Below are positions 1 through 6,285 of a stretch of 11,042 nucleotides of DNA, one piece after another (the first letter of the stretch is position 1; each line of letters begins with the position of its first letter). The stretch is taken from contig MU646836.1 of NCBI GenBank assembly GCA_026770585.1, forward strand, positions 121,809 to 132,850. Direction: 5' to 3'. The notes below the pieces were generated by a model. The model was not told the origin of the DNA and did not search any database. It saw only the letters and a list, made by a program, of their open reading frames with translations. A program made the translations under genes and the position numbers. The DNA comes from Baffinella frigidus. Taxonomy: Eukaryota > Cryptophyceae > Cryptomonadales > Baffinellaceae.

Positions 1-117
1 CCCCCCCTGATGCACACGGTGTCAGGCCGTGTGGGTATCAACATCAAGTCTCTCTAGTTCCTGAAAAAAACAACATGCAGTCTCTATCAACATGAAGTCT
101 GTGTCCCTCCCCCGCAG
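1..117 (+). other. 3' part of the CobW intron preceding exon a
   Basis: Non-coding. It ends in a pyrimidine-rich stretch and CAG at 115-117. An imperfect direct repeat of about 18 bases (ATCAACATSAAGTCT) occurs near 38 and 87. No exon with the missing P-loop or CxCC motif is visible. Confidence 0.6.
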
Positions 118-211
118 TGGCGTCGCGGAGCCCCGAAAGATCAGAGGACAGTTTTTCGAGATGGGTATTGACGATCACCCTGCGCTCCAGCGCGCCAAGC
201 TTCAGAACATG
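118..211 (+). CDS. CobW exon a: GVAEP segment
   Basis: Follows a pyrimidine-rich stretch ending CAG at 115-117. The first base completes a split codon (probably Ser of the family's ET-S/T-G motif), then the frame reads GVAEPRKIRGQFFEMGIDDH and PALQRAKLQNM. The GVAEP-x-x-IR block just after the Walker B region is diagnostic of COG0523 GTPases. The donor is GTTAAA at 212, made of the telomere-like repeat that follows. Confidence 0.9.
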
Positions 212-1427
212 GTTAAACCCTAAACCCCAAACCCTAAACCCTGAACCCTGAACCCTAAACACTGTACCCCAAACCATAAACCTTAAACCCTGAACCTTAA
301 ACCCCAAAGCCGACACGCGCCAGAACATGGACCCTCTGCACCCTCCCTGTTCTGCTGCCCTCTGCACCCTCCCTGTTCTGCTGCCATTCTTTCGGTTCGC
401 GCTTGAGGGGTCTGCAGTTTCTGGTGGAGGCTTCAGGGTTCAGGGTTCAGGGTTTGGGTTCGAGAGCAGGGACACGCGGATGCGTGATTGAGCTCAAGAG
501 GGGCGCGCGGTCGGGGGCTGGCTGTGGCGCACTGGGGTGTAGAGTTGAGGGTCCGGGGCGTGGAGTTGACTTTACGCGTGGTGGTTGCGAACAGGTGACG
601 GTTGTCGACTCAGAGGCATTCTTCGACATCTATCAGGTCTGCAGAACCCTCGGGCGTTCCAAGTGGAGCACTCGCCTCTCTCAGCACTTGGGGAATCGAG
701 TCCCCAGGAGAAAGCCTGCACTGTTCTTCGAGGGTTTAGTACACCTGCAAACGGCCGTCGGAAAACGAGAGACGCTCTCCTGACCTGGCTTAACCGATCT
801 CCTCACGGGTTCAATACACGTACACTGCACCTGCCACGGCCATGAGAGACAGCAGGCGCAGCCTTCGGGTTCAGGGCTGCCCTTCGGGTTCAAGGTTTCG
901 GGTTCTGAAGCAGCTCTCTTGCGGGGAAGGTCTGACATTGGCCTGAGTGTGTTGGCAGAGCGAGGACGAGGTGGGGAGCAGGCCCGATTTGGCGGACGGG
1001 GACGGCATTGTGGAAGGCACTGCTCTCCGACGAAAAATCGTCGACCTCGTTGCTGAGCAGGTGCTTGCCAGGCTATTCTCAACTTGACATTTATGCGCCA
1101 CCGCCGCTCAGCCTACCGTAGGCACTACCGTAGGCCCCCCACGGCCTACCGTAGAGAACCTAGGGGCCCCGCAGGGCTGACCTGGGTGTGCGGTACAAAT
1201 CCGCCGACATTGGAGCGGGGAAGAGCCCGGAGAAGCGGAATTCTTGACTTGACACGGTTGGCGCGGTTGTTGGCTGGTCCATCTGCCATCACACTTTCTC
1301 GGCAGCCCGCCCACGTTCCCGAACGTGCTTTTCGGTTTCTTGCATCGCTCCTGTGCTGTCGAGTACGTCGTGCGGAAACCCCAGGGGTGAGCGGGCGTGG
1401 ATTTTGTGGGGCACTTACTTGACTCGC

Positions 1428-1469
<42 letters not shown>

Positions 1470-1608
1470 CTCACTGCCGCAGATCGAGGTGGCTGACTAC
1501 GTGCTGCTCAACAAGGCAGACCAGGTCATGTGGATACAGATAGATAAATGGAAAGATAGATAGATAGATAGATAGATGGATAGATAGATAGGTAGGTAGA
1601 AATATATC

Positions 1609-1644
<36 letters not shown>

Positions 1645-4600
1645 GATGATAGATGGATAGATGGATAGATAGGCGGATAGATGGATGGATAGATCGATCG
1701 ATCGATCGATAGATAGATGGGTGGATGGATGGATATATATATATATATAGATGGATACATACATATAGCGATATATATATATAGACCGCTGGTCGCCCGC
1801 CCCAAGGTTCCACAACCGCTGTGGGCATGTCAGCCGTCTGTCAGCCGTCTGTCAGCCGTCTGTCAGCCCTGAAAGCCCAACACCCCTGAACCCCTGCATA
1901 CCCAACCGCCCGGAGGACGGCCGTTGATGAATTTCAGATGTACCCTGCACTTACCTTGCCCGGTGCGGTTCGTGTGTGTTTATTCGCGGGTTTGACGCGA
2001 ACAGTCGAGGGAGTCTGAACCCCACCATCGTTATTGCCAATGATGGCTAATGTCAATAATGGTCATGGTTATTGTCAACAGATTTATGGTTGTCGTCAAT
2101 AATGGGAAGCTGAAGCGCGAGTGGAAGCAAACAGGTGGATGCACCGGGCATGGCATCGCTCGCCTCCCTCGCATCCTCTCTCAACCCCCGCGCCTCAGGT
2201 CTTTCCATATCAGCCAACCCCAACTCCTGAACTCTGAGCCGTAACCCCCAACGCCATCTCCTCAACTGTCTCAACATCATTACACACTTCGCATATACCA
2301 AGCGTGCTTCATTCCTCGCTGGAGATGCGCGGGTTGTCGTTTCTCGGTGTTTCTTGTGCTGAGTCTTGACTCCCTCTGTGCGCAGTGCTACCGTGCAAGT
2401 TCGGAGATGTTGATCTGGCGGTTGTGCTCGGATCCACAAGGTGTGTGCCTCCATTTGACCACTTGTAGATTTGACCACTTCCCAACCCACGCGAGTTGAA
2501 GCCTCCCGCACAGCGGACCCACTTCTCCCAGCTCGCCAACCCTGCCAGATACCGGGCGTCCGCAAGTTATCCAAAACCATTTTTTCTCCCCTAGTATTGG
2601 CTGTTGGAAAGTGGATGGCATCGTTACACAGGCGGTCCCGGTGCAGGGGGGAGTGGGCAGCGGAGATGCATGACGAGGCTGACCTGCGCCTTCTCCTCGC
2701 CCTCTCCTCTCGGGGACGCGCGCCACGTCCTGCCGCTAGGTCGCGCCCTGTACCACGTTCAGACTTGAGTTGGATGCCCACAGGCTGACAGCGTCCACAG
2801 GTAACACAACAACGCCTCCTGCTCGCCCGCACCGCTCGAGGACGCGCGCCACGCCCGGTCGCCAGAGTGCAACCAGCACCCCCCTTTCAGATGAGACACA
2901 TGTTTTGCATGCCCATAGCATCACAGCGTCCAGGCTGAAAGCCCTGCACCACGTTGAGGCATGTGTTGGATACCCGTAGGCTCGCAGAGTCCCCAGGTTG
3001 CAAGGTGCAAACCAACGTCGCGGCTAGCGCCGTGCGTATGCCAGTGCGCAGCACCTCATGCACAACGATTCCGCGGTTTGGGTTAGGGTACTCAGTCGCG
3101 GCGAAACGAGCGCCCGGATTGCAAAAAGTAGAGGGCGAGAGGCTGCCTGCTGGATTGTAAAGCGCGCAGGTTGGTTACTGTCAAGCGCGCACGGTTGCCA
3201 GGAGCCCCAAACCCTAATCCCTCAACCCTCAAACCTGAACCGTAAACTATAAACCCTGAACCCTGAACTCTGAAGTGCTGGCAGCGGGTCGAGGGCGCGT
3301 GCTGCGGCAGGCGCGAAGATGGAGCCCACCTTCCAGTCCTTCGTCTACTCGCGCCGCAGGTCCTTGACTATCATTCCCAGGATTCATCCCCGGGTAATAA
3401 CTTAACCAGCCGTAGGTCCGACCAAACTTCTTCTTCTTTATTACTCTCAAGCCTGGAGATGCGCGATCCCAAAATCTTTGAGCCTTACGACGAGCCCGCT
3501 TCGGTACAGACGCCCGTCCCTCTTGGCCAACATATTTGCCTCAACCAGATGAGCCGTTGGTGGAGGCTCGGTTCGCTGTGGGGGCCTCGGATTTGCAGCT
3601 GCGGTCACTGAAATCATCACTGCAGGGTTTTCACGCCGCGCTGTCACCACACGAGCCGCAACCCTAGGGCCCAGTTAGGGTCCGGGCAGGGTCCAGGCAG
3701 GGTGTGGGCAGGGTGCAGATGGGTTGCAAGAACGTTTCAGATACGGTGTAAGTAGTGTGCACCCCCCCCCCCGCAGACACAGCCCGTGCATGCGCATGAC
3801 TATGACGTGGGTCCAGCGGGAGGCTGATTCGTGCTAAAAGTATGCGCACATTGGCTGATTCGTGAAGGCTGGTTCGTGAAATCATGCGGAAATGTGAAAG
3901 GATGGTGACATTGGAGCAGGCCGTTCTCGTCCGCGCGTCTCAGCAGGGCCATCAACCAGGTCCTCGCCACTCACATCCAGACAAGACACTTGAATTGAAC
4001 TTATGACGTCGGACCATTAACTTAAGGCGTCCAGAGAGGACTCGAACCGCGCGACCAGAAACGGAATCAACCCAGCACCGGATACACACCTGAACCTGCT
4101 CTGAACAAGAAGACACAGCTATTCGAATGATCGGCGCGTGCGCTCCGAGACTAACCCTGCACCTCCTACGGGGAGTGCACGCGAGGGACCATCATTCAAC
4201 CGGAAACGTGCTTCGTTCCAACACCACTGCCAGTCAGGTAGTCAGAGCGCGCAGGTGTCGCAAGTGGTCCATACAGGTAATAGTAAAGACAATTGTGTAG
4301 CAATTTTCGTTGGCAGTAGTGAACTTGGATACTCGTCCGGATGAGATGGTGACGTGGGGCAATCGCGATGGGGACCGAGCAGCTCCCCATCGCGCGCCGC
4401 GAGTCCGATCTTCTCTCCTCCTCCTCCGACAATCATGCATCGGAGGCGCGTGCAGAGCCGGACGCGCGTTTCGGGGGAGCGGTTCCAGAGACGCGCATCG
4501 AGGGGGGGGGGGGTCAGGAGGCGTCACCGCTGCAGAATGTTGTCCGGAGCAAGGGTTTCGTGTGGACGGAGCGCTTCCACAAGGTTGCGCTTCTCTGGTA

Positions 4601-6087
4601 ACAAACGCTCCTCACTTCTTCGTCTTCTGGGTTAACTTCTTGAAGTCCCTAAAGACAGGTCCTAGAGCCTCCTCACGTGTGCTCCGAGTGCCCAACAGGT
4701 ATGTTGGGCACACGTGCGTAGTTTTGATCTACACGCCTGCTCCCCATCATCCTCCGCCTTGCTGTTTCTTCTCCGACCCCCCCTCCTTCGGCTCCTCCGC
4801 AGATGACGATGACTAGTGTAGTTAGGGTCGATGAAAGTGGATATGTTGAGATTTGAGATTGTCACTTTCGGGGGAAACAGGTCGCAGGCGGGGAAGGCGT
4901 TCTCGCTGAGAGAGTTTGGAATGTTCTGGGCTGCCACGCCTCTCAAGTACTGGCCAAGAGCGCCGCATGAGGTGTGTCCTCTCCCGCCGTTTCTGCTGTT
5001 TCTGTTGGTGCGCGGCCAGGCTGAAGTTGGAGCCATTCCGCACTTTGGAGAGAGAGAGAGAAATAGATAGAGAGAGACAGAGAGACAGAGAGAGAGCGGG
5101 GAAGAGAGAGAGAGAGAAGGGGTGTTCTGCGGTGCGAGGGGTGAGGGGTGATTTCCCCAAGGGAGCGAATGTGAGCCGAAGGTGCAGCCATTCCGGACTT
5201 GTGGTGTAGGGACATGAATGTGAAATCGTGTGTCTGCTGGAGTGGGTGTGGAGCCTGACACGCAATGTTGGGTCTGCTTCTGGCAGCTCGCAGAGCTCAC
5301 TGCCGACTTCTCTCCGAATGTGGAGGGGATTGATTGGGGAGACAGGCGGCAGGAGATCGTGATGATTGGTTGTGAGATGGACAGGTGCTTCCCATAACCT
5401 GTGCGCAAGTGCAACCCAATCCCAGGCGTCGAACGTTGCCGGTGGGTGTTCCACCCCGCAAGCGAGTACACCTGCACCTGTCTTTGACCGTCATTCGATT
5501 CACCTATCACTTGCTGCGCACCATCCACACTGCCACACACCGGACAACAGAGGCATTTCGTGAATCGCCTACACGTGAATAATCCATAGCACCCTACGGT
5601 AGGCCCTCCGTGGGGACCTACGGATATCCTCACCGAAACTTGGTGGCGCAGCCACCAAGCATTCCTGTGTAGCCCGTGCGTTGTCGAGTGTATTTATGTG
5701 CGTTTTCGGGTGTATTTATTTTACAGGAAGCTGGCTGTTCGAGGCGGGTCGCCTGCCATTACATTCCATTTCGAATAGATGGACAGTTCGTGATCACCCC
5801 GCTGCGCGTGGTGCAGCGGTTCCTCGAAATCAATGACACACACTTTCCCTACCGTAGGGTCCTACAGTAGGGCTAGTCCTAGGAGCATAGGACCACGCGA
5901 GGGGCGTCGCGTGTCCTTATTTTCGAGAAACGGGTGTAACATGGGATGTTGATGTGGCAGAGAGGGGATCTCGAGAGTGCTGGACGGATGCCTCTTGTCC
6001 GACGCGGAGATGCAGGAGTATCAAGAAGCTGCTCATTCGCAACCTGGTTCATCCGCCACACTCTCATTCATTACGCTCCAGTCTTAA
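118..6087 (+). CDS. CobW/COG0523-family GTPase (metallochaperone-like), 11 readable exons, 5' end outside window
   Basis: Joined exons read as the central and C-terminal parts of a CobW-type P-loop GTPase: GVAEPRKIR, VTVVD, the G4 motif NKAD, then a CobW_C domain with SFVYSRRR, PF, VVRSKGFVW, SQAGKAF, WGDRRQEIVMIG and LDGCLLSDAEM. Known members insert or traffic metal ions (Zn, Co) using GTP; the metal served here is inferred, not seen. The P-loop and CxCC metal motif should lie upstream of base 118. Exons: 118-211, 595-636, 959-1060, 1483-1524, 2386-2440, 3285-3359, 3920-3959, 4383-4597, 4881-4971, 5287-5384, 5961-6087, stop TAA at 6085-6087. All introns start GT and end CAG. Phases agree at every junction except 1525-2385, where an unplaced exon of length 1 modulo 3 is needed. 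Readable coding is 981 bases, about 326 residues. The His-rich loop common in the family is not seen. Family assignment is very secure; exact exon edges are inferred from splice signals and homology. Confidence 0.9.
212..305 (+). repeat. Degenerate telomere-like repeats, C-rich on + strand
   Basis: Thirteen or so heptamer-like units, mostly CCCTAAA and CCCTGAA with CCCCAAA and CCTTAAA variants. TTTAGGG is the plant/algal telomere type. The array is degenerate and lies within an intron, so it is interstitial rather than a chromosome end. Confidence 0.85.
332..383 (+). repeat. Perfect 26-bp tandem duplication
   Basis: The unit starting CCCTCTGCACCCTCCCTGTT occurs at 332-357 and again at 358-383 with no mismatch, inside CobW intron 1. 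Its perfection indicates recent origin. Confidence 0.85.
595..636 (+). CDS. CobW exon b: VTVVD strand
   Basis: Fourteen codons, VTVVDSEAFFDIYQ, between CAG at 592-594 and the donor GTCTGC at 637. VTVVD is the conserved beta strand after the switch region in CobW GTPases, and it directly continues exon a (LQNM then VTVVD). Phase 0 at both ends. Confidence 0.9.
862..905 (+). repeat. CTTCGGGTTC repeats (telomere-variant type)
   Basis: Three spaced units of the form TTCGGGTTCAGGG / TTCGGGTTCAAGG / TTCGGGTTC within CobW intron 2 (637-958). They resemble the TTCAGGG variants elsewhere in the window. Confidence 0.6.
959..1060 (+). CDS. CobW exon c: linker and helix before the G4 motif
   Basis: Thirty-four codons between CAG at 956-958 and the donor GTGCTT at 1061. 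It reads SEDEVGSRPDLADGDG followed by the helix RRKIVDLVAEQ. Family members have a variable acidic loop and then a V-V-D-L-L-x-E-Q helix in this position, just before the strand ending NKxD. Phase 0 at both ends. Confidence 0.87.
1112..1160 (+). repeat. Cluster of CCTAC-C-GTAGG palindromes in CobW intron 3
   Basis: CCTACCGTAGG at 1112-1122, ACTACCGTAGG at 1124-1134 and CCTACCGTAG at 1145-1154, followed by CCTAGG. Each is a 5-bp-arm palindrome around one central base. The same motif recurs at 5593, 5848, 5861 and 6173. Confidence 0.75.
1427..1471 (+). repeat. (CT)n tract upstream of the NKAD exon
   Basis: Nearly pure CT dinucleotide repeat with a CTTT interruption near the end, starting about 56 bases and ending 11 bases before the acceptor at 1482. 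It probably serves as the polypyrimidine tract of CobW intron 3. Confidence 0.8.
1483..1524 (+). CDS. CobW exon d: NKxD guanine-specificity motif
   Basis: Fourteen codons, IEVADYVLLNKADQ, following acceptor CAG at 1480-1482. NKAD is the G4 motif that recognises the guanine base. The acceptor is preceded by a long (CT)n tract (1427-1471) that can act as its polypyrimidine tract. Donor GTCATG at 1525. Phase 0 at both ends. Confidence 0.9.
1538..1785 (+). repeat. Compound GATA / (TA)n microsatellite in CobW intron 4
   Basis: Long array of GATA, GATG and TA units with ATCG interruptions. It produces spurious open frames rich in Ile, Tyr and Ser on the minus strand. No coding meaning. Confidence 0.9.
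1829..1868 (+). repeat. 11-bp tandem repeat GTCAGCCGTCT
   Basis: Three complete perfect copies (1829-1839, 1840-1850, 1851-1861) and a partial fourth, in CobW intron 4 just after the GATA/TA array. Confidence 0.85.
1869..2385 (+). other. Rest of CobW intron 4, expected to hide an unplaced exon
   Basis: About 20 residues between NKADQ (ends 1524) and the exon at 2386 are missing. The only suggestive segment is 2005-2029, between CAG (2002-2004) and GTTATT (2030). In one frame it reads R-G-SLNPT-I, recalling the family's LNP motif. That frame does not match the flanking phases, while the frame that does match reads SRESEPHH and shows no homology. Around 2030-2110 there are several ATTGTCAATAATGG-like units. 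Confidence 0.35.
2386..2440 (+). CDS. CobW exon e: LPCKFGDVDLAVVLG segment
   Basis: Starts after CAG at 2383-2385 with two bases completing a codon, then reads LPCKFGDVDLAVVLGST. It matches the family's end of the GTPase domain, typically N-P-x-A-x-V-x-P-C-x-x-G-x-V-x-L-x-x-V-L-G. Ends in phase 2 before the donor GTGTGT at 2441. The piece that should link it to NKAD lies somewhere in 1525-2385 and is not confidently placed. Confidence 0.85.
2746..3001 (+). repeat. Three degenerate copies of a ~58-bp unit in CobW intron 5
   Basis: 2746-2803 and 2942-3000 align over their length (CCCTGYACCACGTT ... GTTGGATRCCC ... GCTSRCAG ... GTCCMCAGGT). A partial third copy lies at about 2880-2935 (GCATGCCCATAGCATCACAG). 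A second shared block, GGACGCGCGCCACG, precedes the first copy (2714) and the partial copy (2840). Confidence 0.65.
3203..3273 (+). repeat. Telomere-like C-rich repeats near the end of CobW intron 5
   Basis: CCCTAAT, CCCTCAA, CCTGAAC and CCCTGAA units ending about 12 bases before the acceptor of exon f. A short G-rich counterpart, GGGTTTGGGTTAGGG-like, lies at about 3075-3090. Confidence 0.75.
3285..3359 (+). CDS. CobW exon f: start of CobW_C domain (SFVYSRRR)
   Basis: Begins after CAG at 3282-3284 with one base that completes the split codon from 2440 (AG+C, Ser). Reads GSRARAAAGAKMEPTFQ then SFVYSRRR, the first strand of CobW_C. In many relatives a long His-rich metal-binding loop lies just before this strand; here the linker is short and has no histidine. 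Donor GTCCTT at 3360, phase 2. Confidence 0.87.
3360..3919 (+). other. CobW intron 6
   Basis: Holds a GGGCAGGGTSCAG-type tandem repeat (3674-3725), a run of eleven Cs (3762-3772) and a short open frame at 3459-3611 that I do not consider a gene. No convincing coding block is visible. Confidence 0.6.
3920..3959 (+). CDS. CobW exon g: PFSSARLSRAINQ
   Basis: A 40-base exon after CAG at 3917-3919. Its first base completes the Arg split at 3359, giving SRRR-PFSSARLSRAINQ. This corresponds to the family pattern R-R-P-F-H-P-x-R-L-x-A-L. Donor GTCCTC at 3960, phase 0. Confidence 0.85.
3960..4382 (+). other. CobW intron 7
   Basis: Mostly unremarkable sequence. It contains an AT-rich element at 4277-4308 (GTAATAGTAAAG ... 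TTGTGTAG ... TTTTC) that is related to the hairpin at 9383-9442. It also has an isolated tRNA B-box-like word on the minus strand at 4038-4048, not accepted as a tRNA. Confidence 0.55.
4277..4308 (+). repeat. AT-rich interspersed element shared with 9383-9442
   Basis: GTAATAGTAAAG followed by TTGTGTAGCAATTTTC. The reverse complement of 9383-9412 carries the same two blocks with a few changes, and the right arm at 9427-9447 matches TTGTGTAG...TTTCGTTG directly. Two such matches indicate a dispersed element. Confidence 0.65.
4383..4597 (+). CDS. CobW exon h: variable linker plus VVRSKGFVW
   Basis: The longest exon. It starts at LPIARRESDLL after CAG at 4380-4382 and crosses a Ser/Ala/Glu-rich linker of about 40 residues. 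It ends with NVVRSKGFVWTERFHKVALL and a split Trp, matching the family's V-I/L-R-S-K-G-F-x-W core strand. A run of twelve Gs (4502-4513) encodes four Gly in frame. The apparent stop TAA just beyond is inside the intron; donor GTAACA is at 4598. Confidence 0.87.
4688..4711 (+). repeat. Perfect 10-bp hairpin in CobW intron 8
   Basis: GTGCCCAACA at 4688-4697 and its exact complement TGTTGGGCAC at 4702-4711 around a GGTA loop. An alternative pairing, CACGTGTGC with GCACACGTG, overlaps it. The rest of intron 8 (4598-4880) shows nothing else notable. Confidence 0.75.
4881..4971 (+). CDS. CobW exon i: W-SQAG segment
   Basis: After CAG at 4878-4880 the first base completes Trp, then SQAGKAFSLREFGMFWAATP and LKYWPRAPHE follow. 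The family equivalent is W-S-x-A-G ... W-W-A-A-x-P ... W-P. Donor GTGTGT at 4972, phase 0. Confidence 0.9.
5046..5120 (+). repeat. (GA)n purine tract in CobW intron 9
   Basis: GA dinucleotides with ATAG and CAG interruptions. It gives false Leu/Ser-rich and Arg/Glu-rich frames on the two strands. Intron 9 spans 4972-5286. Confidence 0.85.
5287..5384 (+). CDS. CobW exon j: WGDRRQEIVMIG segment
   Basis: After CAG at 5284-5286 it reads LAELTADFSPNVEGID then WGDRRQEIVMIGCEMD. G-D-R-R-Q-E-x-V-F/M-I-G is the most conserved motif of the CobW_C domain. The exon ends with AG of a split Arg codon, donor GTGCTT at 5385. Confidence 0.92.
5385..5960 (+). other. CobW intron 10
   Basis: A 576-base intron with CCTAC-G-GTAGG at 5593-5603, a perfect 9-bp hairpin (CTTGGTGGC / GCCACCAAG, 5639-5647 and 5651-5659) and the left half of the repeat that brackets the last exon (5847-5940). 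Confidence 0.65.
5847..5940 (+). repeat. Repeat copy 1, left half, just before the terminal CobW exon
   Basis: Contains CCCTACCGTAGGG (5847-5859), CCTACAGTAGG (5861-5871), CCTAGGAGCATAGGACCAC (5878-5896) and GCGTGTCCTTATTTTCGAG (5909-5927). The last block matches 6201-6219 with one mismatch. The 19-mer at 5878-5896 is repeated in perfect inverted form at 6148-6166. Confidence 0.75.
5961..6087 (+). CDS. CobW terminal exon k with stop
   Basis: After CAG at 5958-5960 the first base completes Arg, then EGISRVLDGCLLSDAEMQEY leads to a 20-odd residue tail ending FITLQS and TAA at 6085-6087. L-D-x-C-L-L-T/S-D-x-E-M is the final conserved block of the family. The last dozen codons and the stop (6053-6087) fall in a sequence repeated at 6240-6277, so the tail is repeat-derived. 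A further splice is possible but none is obvious. Confidence 0.85.
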
Positions 6088-6147
6088 GTTGCACCTGCCA
6101 CACTTCGCCTATCTAGTCGCGTGCTCTGATAAACTTCCTCCCAGAGG

Positions 6148-6277
6148 GTGGTCCTATGCTCCTAGGCAAAGTCCTACCGTAGGACCCTAGCTAGGGCGGT
6201 GCGTGTCCTTAATTTCGAGTAACGCATGTACCGTTGTACCCGCCACACTCGCATGTATCACGCTCGAGCCTTACGTT
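6148..6277 (+). repeat. Repeat copy 2, uninterrupted, downstream of the CobW stop
   Basis: Holds the inverted 19-mer (6148-6166), GTCCTACCGTAGGAC (6171-6185), GCGTGTCCTTAATTTCGAG (6201-6219) and CCGCCACACTC...GTT (6240-6277). The last block matches 6053-6090 at 31 of 38 positions without gaps. In copy 1 the left and right halves are separated by about 112 bases containing most of the terminal exon; here they are nearly adjacent. Confidence 0.75.
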
Positions 6278-6285
6278 CAATGGCC

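Larger units (their letters stand above)
212..594 (+). other. CobW intron 1, telomere-like and self-complementary
   Basis: A 383-base intron. From its first base it is CCCTAAA/CCCTGAA-type repeat (212-305). A perfect 26-bp tandem duplication at 332-357/358-383 and a G-rich AGGGTTC cluster at 435-458 follow. The C-rich stretch 239-256 is exactly complementary to 435-452 (18 bp), so the transcript can fold back. Confidence 0.75.

Noticed and set aside
1471-1828. Minus-strand open frames full of Ile, Tyr and Ser
   Set aside because: Direct translation of the GATA/TA microsatellite.
2053-2832. 259-codon minus-strand frame
   Set aside because: Antisense to the LPCKFGDVDL exon and to intron repeats; Arg-rich with no recognisable domain.
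3459-3611. 50-codon ATG frame (MRDPKIFEPYDEP...)
   Set aside because: Lies in CobW intron 6, does not match the family and cannot be joined in phase; likely chance.
4038-4048. tRNA B-box-like GGTTCGAGTCC on the minus strand
   Set aside because: No matching acceptor stem, poor T-stem pairing and no anticodon arm; one 11-base match alone is not a tRNA or SINE.
4310-4816. 168-codon + strand frame ending DDDD
   Set aside because: Runs out of frame with the CobW exon 4383-4597 and through intron 8; the CobW frame has clear homology.
4662-5633. 323-codon minus-strand frame with Ser/Leu runs
   Set aside because: Crosses two secure CobW exons in antisense and the (GA)n tract; composition reflects the repeat.
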